Source: Clostridiaceae bacterium (lineage in GTDB: Bacteria; Bacillota; Clostridia; Saccharofermentanales; DTU023). From it: a stretch of DNA of 10,388 nt. Positions 1-7,061 of the stretch are shown piece by piece. The translations under genes were made by a program, and so were the position numbers. The notes under the pieces were generated by a model. It ran no database searches. It was not told where the DNA came from and saw nothing but the letters and a program-made list of their open reading frames with translations. Every line of letters starts with the position of its first letter. The stretch's first letter is position 1. The stretch covers positions 1 to 10,388 of the forward strand of contig JAAZJV010000064.1 of assembly GCA_012800135.1 (NCBI GenBank), read 5' to 3'.

Positions 1-44
1 ATCATCAGCTATACGCATTTGTAGCGATATAGATGCTATACTTC
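1..44. other. Short stretch after uvrB, window edge
   Basis: These bases lie downstream of uvrB on the minus strand. A minus-strand ATG at 18-16 opens six codons (M R I A D D) that reach the edge and could begin a next gene. No Shine-Dalgarno sequence precedes it, so I do not call a gene. A short imperfect inverted repeat (TAGC at 22-25 and GCTA at 35-38) is present without a T-run, so there is no convincing terminator between uvrB and whatever follows. Confidence 0.3.
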
Positions 45-2084
45 TTAGCGATTTAATTTGCCTCGGATGAGAATGAGCTGATCTCGTAAGATAGCCGCTT
101 GTTCAAAGTTGAGCTGTTTAGCGGCCTCCCGCATCGCTTTCTCAACTTCTTTTTCTTTCTTGAGCAACACCTGATGTGTCATATCCGAAAGGTAAGCGTC
201 AAACGCTTCAACGTCTTCTGCAGTGTCCATCACCGCTTCGCTGATCAGAGCAACGGTTGTGTCAATGGTATCGCGTATATCCTTCTTAATGGACGTCGGC
301 GTAATGCCATATTTTTTGTTAAAGGCATTCTGAATAGTGCGGCGTCGGTTCGTCTCAGATATAGCACGTTCCATTGACGCCGTAATCTCATCGGCGTAGA
401 GAATGACACGTCCGCGAACATTGCGAGCAGCTCGGCCGATGATCTGGACTAGGGAGCGTTCCGAGCGCAAGAATCCTTCTCGATCTGCATCGAGTATTGC
501 GATCAATGAAACCTCAGGAAGATCGAGACCTTCTCGAAGCAAATTGATGCCGACGAGTACATCAAAAGCACCCTGACGCAATTTACGCAAAATCTCAAGC
601 CTTTCCACCGTCACAATATCCGAGTGTAAGTACGCGACACGCAAACCTTCATCTTTTAAATAATCGGTAAGATCCTCCGCCATGCGCTTTGTCAATGTCA
701 AAACAAGAGTGCGCTCGCCGTGCTCTGTGTTCGCATTAATTTCGTCGATGAGGTCTTCAATCTGATTTTCAGTCGGCCGTACGAAGATTTCAGGATCGAG
801 GAGACCCGTTGGACGGATCACCTGTTCGACAACGCGTGTAGAATGCTCAATTTCGTAATCGGCCGGCGTCGCGGAAAAGAAGATCGTTTGTCCGGCGCGC
901 TCTTTGAATTCTTCGAATGAGAGCGGTCGATTGTCGAAAGCCGACGGCAGTCGAAATCCGTAATCGACAAGGGATGTTTTGCGCGCGCGATCGCCACGCA
1001 CCATCGCACCGACTTGAGGAAGGGTCACATGCGATTCGTCAACAAAAAGGAGATAATCCTCCGGAAAGAAATCCATGAGTGTGTACGGCGGCTGTCCGGC
1101 CTCTCGATTGGTGAGATGGCGCGAGTAGTTTTCGATTCCTTTGCAAAAGCCGGTCTCCAGCATCATGTCCATGTCATAACGTGTCCGCTGCTCGAGACGG
1201 TACGCTTCCACAAGCTTTCCTTCGTCGCGAAGCGTTTTAAGGCGCCATTCAAGCTCCTCGCTGATTTTCACGACGGCGCGCTTCATTTTTTCATGTGTTG
1301 TCGCATAATGATTGGCGGGGAAAATCGCCACATATGAGCGACCTCGAAGCGCTTTTCCCGTCAAGGCATCAATCTCGCGAATTTCCTCGATTTCATCGCC
1401 GAAAAAACTGATACGTGTCATTGTACTTTCTTCGGACGCCGGAAACACATCGACCGTATCTCCGCGCACACGGAACGTACCGCGTTTTGTTTCGTAATCG
1501 TTTCGCGTGTATTGAATGCGGATCAGATCGTCGATGACGCTTTCGCGCGAGCGCCTCATTCCCGGGCGAAGACTCAGCATCAACCCAAGATAATCTTCGG
1601 GATCTCCGAGACCGTATATACAGGAGACAGACGCTACAACGATGACATCGCGCCGCTCCAGAAGCGACGCCGTCGCGCGATGCCGGAGCCGGTCAATTTC
1701 GTCATTGATCGATGAGTCTTTTTCGATATAGAGATCGCGAGAAGGTATGTACGCTTCAGGCTGATAATAGTCGTAATAGCTTACGAAGTATTCGACGGCA
1801 TTGTCGGGAAAGAGAGCCATAAATTCGGCACAGAGCTGTCCTGCAAGCGTTTTATTATGTGCAATCACAAGCGCCGGTCGCTGTGTTTCTTGAATAACGC
1901 TTGCCATCGTGAAAGTCTTGCCCGATCCTGTGACACCCATAAGCGTCTGCCCGCGATCGCCGCTCTTGAGACCTTTCACCAGCGCTTCTATCGCCTCCGG
2001 CTGATCCCCTTTCGGTGTCATGTCCGTTTGCATTTGAAAACGGCCGCTGCGTTCCAGTCGATCTATCTTATCTCTGATGAGCAA
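45..2084 (-). CDS. uvrB: Excinuclease ABC subunit B (UvrB)
   Basis: UvrB is the damage-verifying helicase-like subunit of bacterial nucleotide excision repair. It is loaded by UvrA and then recruits UvrC for dual incision. The 679-residue protein matches the family's usual size of about 660-680. Visible landmarks are Walker A GVTGSGKT (50-57), the beta-hairpin region with its Tyr-rich [10 protein letters not shown] run (103-112) that inserts between DNA strands, Walker B-like DESH (349-352), the SATP motif (404-407), helicase motif VI around QIIGRAARN (547-555), and a C-terminal UVR domain (about 640-675) that contacts UvrC. The start is TTG at 2084: a stop codon lies six codons upstream in frame, AAAGGA sits 10 bases before the TTG, and the conserved RF...GDQPEAI N-terminus requires a start upstream of the first internal ATG (codon 18). 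It follows the uracil-DNA glycosylase gene by 31 bases and is probably cotranscribed with it. All key residues appear intact. Confidence 0.98.
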   Translation of the reverse strand: MLIRDKIDRLERSGRFQMQTDMTPKGDQPEAIEALVKGLKSGDRGQTLMGVTGSGKTFTMASVIQETQRPALVIAHNKTLAGQLCAEFMALFPDNAVEYFVSYYDYYQPEAYIPSRDLYIEKDSSINDEIDRLRHRATASLLERRDVIVVASVSCIYGLGDPEDYLGLMLSLRPGMRRSRESVIDDLIRIQYTRNDYETKRGTFRVRGDTVDVFPASEESTMTRISFFGDEIEEIREIDALTGKALRGRSYVAIFPANHYATTHEKMKRAVVKISEELEWRLKTLRDEGKLVEAYRLEQRTRYDMDMMLETGFCKGIENYSRHLTNREAGQPPYTLMDFFPEDYLLFVDESHVTLPQVGAMVRGDRARKTSLVDYGFRLPSAFDNRPLSFEEFKERAGQTIFFSATPADYEIEHSTRVVEQVIRPTGLLDPEIFVRPTENQIEDLIDEINANTEHGERTLVLTLTKRMAEDLTDYLKDEGLRVAYLHSDIVTVERLEILRKLRQGAFDVLVGINLLREGLDLPEVSLIAILDADREGFLRSERSLVQIIGRAARNVRGRVILYADEITASMERAISETNRRRTIQNAFNKKYGITPTSIKKDIRDTIDTTVALISEAVMDTAEDVEAFDAYLSDMTHQVLLKKEKEVEKAMREAAKQLNFEQAAILRDQLILIRGKLNR

Positions 2085-2094
2085 ATGATTGTTT

Positions 2095-2100
2095 TCCTTT
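2095..2100 (-). promoter_or_regulatory. Ribosome binding site supporting the TTG start of uvrB
   Basis: AAAGGA on the minus strand, 10 bases upstream of the TTG at 2084. It supports the non-ATG start. An in-frame stop lies immediately upstream, so no longer protein is possible. Confidence 0.6.
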
Positions 2101-2115
2101 CAATCGATCACGACC

Positions 2116-2742
2116 TCATGAGGACGTTCCTCTATATAGCGGCGGCATAAGCAGGAGTTCTTCCATTTTTTCTCGAAGCATCGCAAAATCCTGCCACATC
2201 AAAGTCTTCTTGCGTGGATCACGCAGAATGTACGCCGGATGAAAAGTAGGGAGAATATAACAATTGTTTGATACAATCCATCTTCCGCGCACGCGTGAAA
2301 TTGCGTTATCTTCTCCGGTAAAATACCGATACGCAGTTGCTCCCATCAAAAGATAGACTTTAGGCCGCACAAGACGAAGCTGTTCCGAAAGCAAAGGCTG
2401 ACAATAAGCAGCCTCCTCCGGCGTCGGCACGCGATTCCCCGGCGGACGACATTTCACAATATTGGCGATATGGTAATCATCTTCAGTGAATTCGAATATC
2501 GAAAGCAAAAGATCCAAGAGCTGACCTGAACGGCCGACAAAAGGTTTTCCCAGACGATCTTCTTCTGCACCGGGTCCTTCCCCCAAAATCATCAGTGGCG
2601 CGTTTATTCCGCCGCGCCATACGACGACATGCTTTCGAGATACTGCAAGCGGGCAAGCTTTACACGTCTGGCATCGATGAACAAAAGCCTGCCAACGTGA
2701 CATGTCTTGGTCTGATGTCTTGGATTTGGATGATGTGCTCAT
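2116..2742 (-). CDS. Family-4 uracil-DNA glycosylase, 4Fe-4S type
   Basis: The enzyme removes uracil from DNA (from cytosine deamination or dUTP misincorporation), leaving an abasic site for base excision repair. The 208-residue protein has the family-4 layout: a Cys pair in CKAC (C27, C30) plus C98 in NIVKCRPPGNR and C114 as the other two 4Fe-4S ligands; active-site motif GEGPGAEED (54-62); GKPFVGRSGQLLD (65-77), part of the uracil pocket; and the C-terminal PTFHPAYILR motif with H168. Motif 1 reads GEGPG where GEAPG is common, a mild change. The ATG at 2742 has AGGAG 10 bases upstream. The next ATG (codon 14) has no such site. The first 15 or so residues are a Ser/Lys/Asp tail outside the conserved fold. 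It heads a likely repair operon with uvrB. Family 5 enzymes are the main alternative, but motif 1 and the Cys spacing favour family 4. Confidence 0.93.
   Translation of the reverse strand: MSTSSKSKTSDQDMSRWQAFVHRCQTCKACPLAVSRKHVVVWRGGINAPLMILGEGPGAEEDRLGKPFVGRSGQLLDLLLSIFEFTEDDYHIANIVKCRPPGNRVPTPEEAAYCQPLLSEQLRLVRPKVYLLMGATAYRYFTGEDNAISRVRGRWIVSNNCYILPTFHPAYILRDPRKKTLMWQDFAMLREKMEELLLMPPLYRGTSS
2704..2718. repeat. 15-base direct repeat, copy 1 (inside the glycosylase gene)
   Basis: GTCTTGGTCTGATGT recurs exactly at 3080-3094. This copy encodes residues T9-D13 of the glycosylase's unconserved N-terminal tail. Similarity does not clearly extend beyond the 15 bases. Confidence 0.6.
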
Positions 2743-2752
2743 ACCTTTGATT

Positions 2753-2757
2753 CTCCT
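2753..2757 (-). promoter_or_regulatory. Ribosome binding site of the uracil-DNA glycosylase gene
   Basis: AGGAG on the minus strand, 10 bases before the ATG at 2742. It decides in favour of the first ATG over the internal ATG at codon 14. Confidence 0.7.
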
Positions 2758-3079
2758 GTTATCAATGTTACGATTTTAGATCATATCGCTTAACACACCA
2801 AAAAATGCATCTCTATACCCCGGTGATCATCAGCATCTGAATCGATCTTCTTCGATTGTCCGATAATATCTTAGAAAATTCGTATTATAGTCGATGTTTT
2901 CTTCAGTATATCTTATTGTCTATATTTTGAATGGTTGAGTTGATGATTCGATTAGCTTGTCAAAATGACCCATCGGTGCTTATTGTTGTGCTTTCTATCG
3001 TAGTGACGTCAACAGTAGTGGCTCAATGGTTTGAACTTAATATGATGTCGCAAATCTTAAGGGCATTAGAGTATCATAA

Positions 3080-3094
3080 GTCTTGGTCTGATGT
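3080..3094. repeat. 15-base direct repeat, copy 2 (intergenic)
   Basis: Exact copy of 2704-2718, 376 bases away in the same orientation, inside the AT-rich gap downstream of the ABC operon. It could be a remnant of a local duplication or chance. Confidence 0.6.
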
Positions 3095-3144
3095 TTTATC
3101 GACTATTTTTCACTTCTCAATCGAAGTAATAAGTTTAAACAGGC

Positions 3145-5037
3145 TCAGTCAAGCTCAATAGCACCTGTATAAAGTGCGTAATATTTACCCTTTTGCATAA
3201 GCAAGTCATCGTGAGTGCCACGTTCAATGATGCGACCGTCTTCAAGGACAATAATGACATTGGCATTTCTGACTGTGGACAGACGATGCGCGATGATGAA
3301 TACTGTCCTGTCTTTCATCAGGGCGTCCATGCCTCGCTGCACTAGCGCCTCTGTGCGCGTATCAATCGAGGAAGTCGCTTCATCGAGAATCATGACGGGC
3401 GGATCGGCCACCGCGGCGCGCGCGATGGAAAGCAATTGGCGTTGACCTTGTGACAAGTTAGCGCCATTTTCTGTAATCCACGTCTGATACCCTTCCGGAA
3501 GACGTGTAATAAACTCATGCGCTCCGGCAAGTTTGGCCATCGCAATACATTCTTCATCCGTTGCGTCAAGTCGGCCGAAACGTATATTGTCCATGACCGT
3601 TCCCGTGAAAAGATTTGTGTCCTGAAGCACCATGCCAATCGCGCGTCTCAAATCCGGTTTGCGAATGTCGCGGATATCTATCCCGTCATAACGAATCTGA
3701 CCTTTGTCAATGTCGTAGAAACGGTTGAGCAAATTCGTGACCGTTGTCTTCCCTGCACCTGTCGAACCTACAAATGCCACCTTCTGACCGGGTTTTGCGT
3801 AAAGTGAAATATCATGAAGCACCGGCTGGCCTTCCACATAAGAAAAATCAACATGCTCCATCCGAACATCGCCGCAAAGTTTTGTGTATGTTACGTCGTT
3901 CTCCGTTGGGTCGCACTTCTTCCATGCCCAGAGACCGCTTCGTTCTTCACAAGATCTTAATTGACCTTGTTCATCAAGACAAGCATTCACCAGCGTGACG
4001 CATCCGTAATCTTCTTCAGACGGTTCATCCATCATTGCAAAGACGCGCTCCACGCCCGCAATCCCCGCGACGAGGGAATTGACCTCCTGAGAAACTTGGT
4101 TGATGTTGCCTACAAAACGCTTTGTCATATTGAGAAACGGCACCACAATACTAAGACTCAAAGGTAAACCTGAGAGGCTCACATTGCGTACGCCGGATAG
4201 CAACAATGCACTTCCGATAAGCGCGACAAAAACATAGAGAATATTGCCGACATTATTTAAAATCGGTCCGAGAATATTCGCGTAACTGCTTGCCTTTCTT
4301 GACGTCTCTCCAAGGAACTCGTTGTGCTTGTTAAAATCAGCAATCATCTGTTCTTCATGACAGAAAACTTTGACTACCTTGAGACCGGTGATCGCTTCTT
4401 CGACAAAACCTTCCGTTTCACCCATTGATTGCTGTCGTAACCTAAAATACTTACCAACTCCTCCGCTTATTTTGCGAACGATGAAGAACATGATCAGAAC
4501 GCCGCCAAGTACGATAAGCGTCAGCCAGAAACTGAAGTACAGCATGATCCAAAAGATCGATATGATAACGAAACCGGCCTGAATAAGATTTGGAAGACTT
4601 CTGGAAATAACCTGACGCAACGTATCGATATCGTTCGTATAGTGACTCATGATATCTCCGTACGGGCGCTGATCAAAATACGATACAGGCAATGTCTGCA
4701 TGTGAGAAAAAAGCGAAATGCGAAGCTTATTCAGTACGCCATGCGACATTATTGCTACAAGCTGCGTATAGAGCGCCGTCAATGAAATAGAAATAACATA
4801 AAGCGCGATCAAAAGTCCGATCAGAGGAATAATAACTCCCTTCACATTGTCCCAGCTTCCGGACATCCAATTCGCCTCAATAATCGAAATAACTCTTTGC
4901 ATGAAAAGCGAGGGTAGCGTTGACACCACGGAGGACGCAACAATGCTGACGATCGTGAGGGGCAAAAATACCGGGTAAAATGAACGTATCGTCGCAAAAA
5001 CCCGACGAATCGTTCCCTTCTTCCTCTTATTGTCCAT
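3145..5037 (-). CDS. Heterodimeric ABC exporter half, consensus-site subunit (permease-ATPase fusion)
   Basis: Membrane-bound half-transporter with an N-terminal six-helix ABC exporter domain (about 20-310) and a C-terminal ATPase domain (about 388-625). Numbered from the ATG at 5037 (630 residues): Walker A GSTGAGKTT (424-432), Q-loop Q472, signature LSQGQ (528-532, second Gly replaced by Gln), Walker B VMILDE with catalytic E553, and switch His H584 in IIAHR. This half keeps the catalytic Glu and His while its signature motif is altered, the expected complement of its partner. A linker of about 45 residues (344-388) between the domains carries five cysteines. The start at 5037 has GAGG 6 bases upstream and overlaps the preceding gene by 11 bases. 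A longer frame from 5088 has no ribosome binding site and would overlap by 62 bases. The substrate cannot be told from sequence; the group includes multidrug and lipid exporters. Confidence 0.93.
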   Translation of the reverse strand: MDNKRKKGTIRRVFATIRSFYPVFLPLTIVSIVASSVVSTLPSLFMQRVISIIEANWMSGSWDNVKGVIIPLIGLLIALYVISISLTALYTQLVAIMSHGVLNKLRISLFSHMQTLPVSYFDQRPYGDIMSHYTNDIDTLRQVISRSLPNLIQAGFVIISIFWIMLYFSFWLTLIVLGGVLIMFFIVRKISGGVGKYFRLRQQSMGETEGFVEEAITGLKVVKVFCHEEQMIADFNKHNEFLGETSRKASSYANILGPILNNVGNILYVFVALIGSALLLSGVRNVSLSGLPLSLSIVVPFLNMTKRFVGNINQVSQEVNSLVAGIAGVERVFAMMDEPSEEDYGCVTLVNACLDEQGQLRSCEERSGLWAWKKCDPTENDVTYTKLCGDVRMEHVDFSYVEGQPVLHDISLYAKPGQKVAFVGSTGAGKTTVTNLLNRFYDIDKGQIRYDGIDIRDIRKPDLRRAIGMVLQDTNLFTGTVMDNIRFGRLDATDEECIAMAKLAGAHEFITRLPEGYQTWITENGANLSQGQRQLLSIARAAVADPPVMILDEATSSIDTRTEALVQRGMDALMKDRTVFIIAHRLSTVRNANVIIVLEDGRIIERGTHDDLLMQKGKYYALYTGAIELD

Positions 5038-6772
5038 GGAGAACCTCGGCGCGAGTCTGCGATTCATAGATTTCTCGGTAGATATCATTGGTTAGTAGAA
5101 GCTCGTCATGCGATCCTACAGCGTCAATACGACCGTCGTTCATGACAACAATACGATCGGCATCCTGAACGGATGCCAAGCGCTGAGCAATGATGATCTT
5201 CGTTGTTTTCGGAATATAGGAACGCAACGCAGCGCGAAGCTTTGCATCTGTCTGCATATCAACAGCACTCGTGGAATCATCGAGAATAAGAACCTTCGGT
5301 CGCGCAAGCAGTGCCCGCGCTATACATATTCTTTGATTTTGTCCGCCGGACACGTTAGATCCTCCCTGCTCAATATGCGTATTGTAGCCCTCCGGAAAAC
5401 TTGTAATAAAATTATGCGCCTGCGCCATTTTGCATGCTTCCTGTAGCATCTCGTCGGTCGCGTTCGCATCGCCCCAGCGAAGGTTATCGGCAATCGTCCC
5501 TGAAAAAAGCACATTCTTTTGCAAAACCATCGCGACGGATCGGCGAAGCACCTCAAGATCATAGTTGCGAACATCGACGCCGCCTACCAGAACAGCACCG
5601 GAAGTCACGTCGTAAAGACGCGGAATCAGTTGTACAAGTGTGGATTTGGCCGATCCGGTCGCACCTATCACCCCGATCACCTCGCCGGAACGGATCTCAA
5701 GATTGATATTCTCTAACGCAAAACGCTCAGCTTCTTCCGCATATTTAAAAAAGACGTTGTCAAATACGATGGAACCGTCCGCCACATCAAGATGAGGTTC
5801 AGCCGCGCTTAGAATGTCGCTCTCTTCATTTAACACTTCAACGATGCGTCGTCCTGACTCCTGTGCCATGACAAGCATCGCAAACACCATCGAGAGCATC
5901 ATCAGGCTCATGAGCATCATGAAGCTATACGTCAGAAGAGCGGATATCTGACCGACATCAAATTCAAGACCGCGTGTGCTGATGACGAGGTATGAACCGT
6001 ACGACAAAATTAAGAGCATCACCACATTAAGACAAAACTGCATCAACGGATCGAGTAGCGCGATAATCCTCTCAATCCGAGTAAAATCCTTTTTAAGATC
6101 TTCCGACGCCGCTGAAAACCGTTCGACCTCATTTTGCTCACGAACAAATGACTTCACGACGCGCATCCCCTTCACGTTCTCCTGAACAGATAGGTTGAGT
6201 TTGTCATACTTGCGGAACAATTGCCTAAAAAGAGGAAGTGACGTGCTAATAACACGCCAAAGACCAAAACCTAAAATGGGCACTGTAAAACAGAAAATCC
6301 AAGCCAATTTCCCGCCGATCACAAACCCCATAATGAAGGCAAAGATAAGCATCAGCGGCGCGCGAATCGCTGTGCGGATTGTTACCATGAAAGCTTGACG
6401 GACAAATTCTACATCGGTCGTAAGACGCGTGATCAGCGAAGATGTTTCAAAACGGTCAACGTTTGAAAACGAAAACGTCTGTATATTTTTAAAAAGCGCT
6501 TGGCGCAAATTCTTAGCAAGTCCGGAAGAGGCTCGAGCGCTCGAAAATCCTGCCAGCGTACCGAGTGTCAGCGACATAAGCGCGCATACGGCAAGGATCA
6601 ATCCATAACGCAACAATGCACTCTGTTCTGTGCCGTACATCACTTCCGAGATTAATTTAGAAATAAGAAACGGAATGGTTATCTCGATGAACACCTCCCC
6701 CAACACGAGAAGCGGTGTGATAACCGTCGATGTCCTGTATTCTTTTATATGACGCGCTAACTCACGAATCAC
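5027..6772 (-). CDS. Heterodimeric ABC exporter half, degenerate-site subunit (permease-ATPase fusion)
   Basis: First gene of the exporter operon; 581 residues with an N-terminal transmembrane domain (hydrophobic segments near 16-37, 54-75, 135-175, 240-265 and 275-303) and a C-terminal ATPase domain (about 335-575). Motifs: Walker A GATGSAKST (370-378, usual third Gly is A375), Q-loop Q418, intact signature VSGGQ (474-478), and Walker B VLILDD, where D499 replaces the catalytic Glu. Q530 replaces the switch His (IIIAQR). These changes are the known hallmark of the degenerate half of heterodimeric exporters such as TM287/288 and BmrC/BmrD; its signature should complete the active site formed by the partner's Walker motifs. 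The GTG start at 6772 gives the usual short cytoplasmic lead (MIRELARHIKEYR). AGGGAG lies 12 bases upstream, slightly far. It ends 11 bases inside the next gene. Substrate unknown. Confidence 0.93.
   Translation of the reverse strand: MIRELARHIKEYRTSTVITPLLVLGEVFIEITIPFLISKLISEVMYGTEQSALLRYGLILAVCALMSLTLGTLAGFSSARASSGLAKNLRQALFKNIQTFSFSNVDRFETSSLITRLTTDVEFVRQAFMVTIRTAIRAPLMLIFAFIMGFVIGGKLAWIFCFTVPILGFGLWRVISTSLPLFRQLFRKYDKLNLSVQENVKGMRVVKSFVREQNEVERFSAASEDLKKDFTRIERIIALLDPLMQFCLNVVMLLILSYGSYLVISTRGLEFDVGQISALLTYSFMMLMSLMMLSMVFAMLVMAQESGRRIVEVLNEESDILSAAEPHLDVADGSIVFDNVFFKYAEEAERFALENINLEIRSGEVIGVIGATGSAKSTLVQLIPRLYDVTSGAVLVGGVDVRNYDLEVLRRSVAMVLQKNVLFSGTIADNLRWGDANATDEMLQEACKMAQAHNFITSFPEGYNTHIEQGGSNVSGGQNQRICIARALLARPKVLILDDSTSAVDMQTDAKLRAALRSYIPKTTKIIIAQRLASVQDADRIVVMNDGRIDAVGSHDELLLTNDIYREIYESQTRAEVLHGQ
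5044..5047 (-). promoter_or_regulatory. Ribosome binding site fixing the start of the second ABC gene
   Basis: GAGG on the minus strand, inside the end of the upstream ABC gene and 6 bases before the ATG at 5037. No comparable site precedes the alternative ATG at 5088, so the shorter protein is preferred. The arrangement suggests translational coupling of the two subunits. Confidence 0.6.
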
Positions 6773-6808
6773 CTCGCGACAAAGCTCCCTTCAAAAACAA
6801 CAGTGATC

Positions 6809-6838
6809 ATTATAAGGTATTTTCTATCGTCTCGACAA
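6809..6838 (-). promoter_or_regulatory. Probable sigma-A promoter of the ABC exporter operon
   Basis: On the minus strand, -35 TTGTCG (6838-6833, 4 of 6 consensus) is separated by 18 bases from a perfect -10 TATAAT (6814-6809). Transcription would start near 6802, about 30 bases before the GTG start. No operator was recognised. Confidence 0.6.
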
Positions 6839-6989
6839 CTCTACCCATCTATTCACCGCCGAGCCTCCACTCTGCAAATAGACCATTCTTGATTAAAATA
6901 ACGAATGATATCTTCCCGTAAATAAACATTTAATTGACGCGAACTTGACAACGACAGAGACACATTCACTGTTTATAAAATGAAACTTA

Positions 6990-6998
6990 TGGTATAAT
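6990..6998 (+). promoter_or_regulatory. Probable extended -10 promoter of the nucleotidase gene
   Basis: TGGTATAAT: a TG dinucleotide, one base, then a perfect TATAAT (6993-6998). No good -35 lies 16-18 bases upstream, which fits extended -10 promoters. TTGACA at 6945-6950 is too far away to pair with it. Predicted start near 7005, giving a leader of about 57 bases. Confidence 0.6.
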
Positions 6999-7015
6999 AA
7001 AAACTAGCTAAATGT

Positions 7016-7029
7016 TCGCACTTTTGCGA
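7016..7029 (+). promoter_or_regulatory. Small hairpin in the nucleotidase leader
   Basis: TCGCA-CTTT-TGCGA, a perfect 5-base-pair stem with a 4-base loop just after the predicted transcription start. TATTTTT begins two bases later. It could act as a 5' stabilising hairpin or a weak attenuator. The stem is short, so the role is uncertain. Confidence 0.3.
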
Positions 7030-7051
7030 CTATTTTTCGTGCTTATTGTTT

Positions 7052-7057
7052 AGGAGG
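7052..7057 (+). promoter_or_regulatory. Ribosome binding site of the nucleotidase gene
   Basis: Perfect AGGAGG, with four bases between it and the ATG at 7062. The spacing is on the short side but the match is the strongest in the window, suggesting high translation. Confidence 0.75.
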
Positions 7058-7061
7058 TACT

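Larger units (their letters stand above)
2743..3144. other. AT-rich intergenic region between the repair genes and the ABC operon
   Basis: A 402-base gap between two minus-strand units. It should contain the end of the ABC transcript and the promoter of the glycosylase-uvrB unit. A perfect minus-strand TATAAT hexamer lies at 2889-2884, but the bases 17 upstream do not resemble TTGACA, so it is only a weak promoter candidate. A TTGACA at 2963-2958 has no good -10 partner. AATCGA/TCGATT (2840-2857) is a short perfect inverted repeat. A plus-strand open frame at 2931-3161 has no ribosome binding site and resembles no family I know. No convincing terminator follows the ABC operon. A LexA-type GAAC-N4-GTTC box was looked for and not seen. 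Confidence 0.5.

Noticed and set aside
1..18. Start of a following gene, such as uvrA, on the minus strand
   Set aside because: Only six codons are visible, there is no ribosome binding site, and the residues do not identify any family.
818..1715. Several open frames on both strands inside uvrB
   Set aside because: They overlap a clearly conserved gene and show no family features; they are shadow frames.
2884..2889. TATAAT on the minus strand as the promoter of the glycosylase-uvrB unit
   Set aside because: No acceptable -35 or TG extension, and it lies about 140 bases from the start codon. It is mentioned only as a weak candidate.
3004..3011. TGACGTCA palindrome as an operator
   Set aside because: An 8-base palindrome is expected by chance at this scale, and no gene start is nearby.
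3108..3127. Stem-loop TTACTTC / GAAGTGA just after the ABC operon (minus strand) as a terminator
   Set aside because: The stem has only 7 pairs with a wobble and is followed by A-rich, not T-rich, sequence on the minus strand.
6945..6950. Perfect TTGACA as the -35 of the nucleotidase promoter
   Set aside because: The hexamer 17 bases downstream (ACTGTT) is a poor -10, and the good TATAAT is over 40 bases away.
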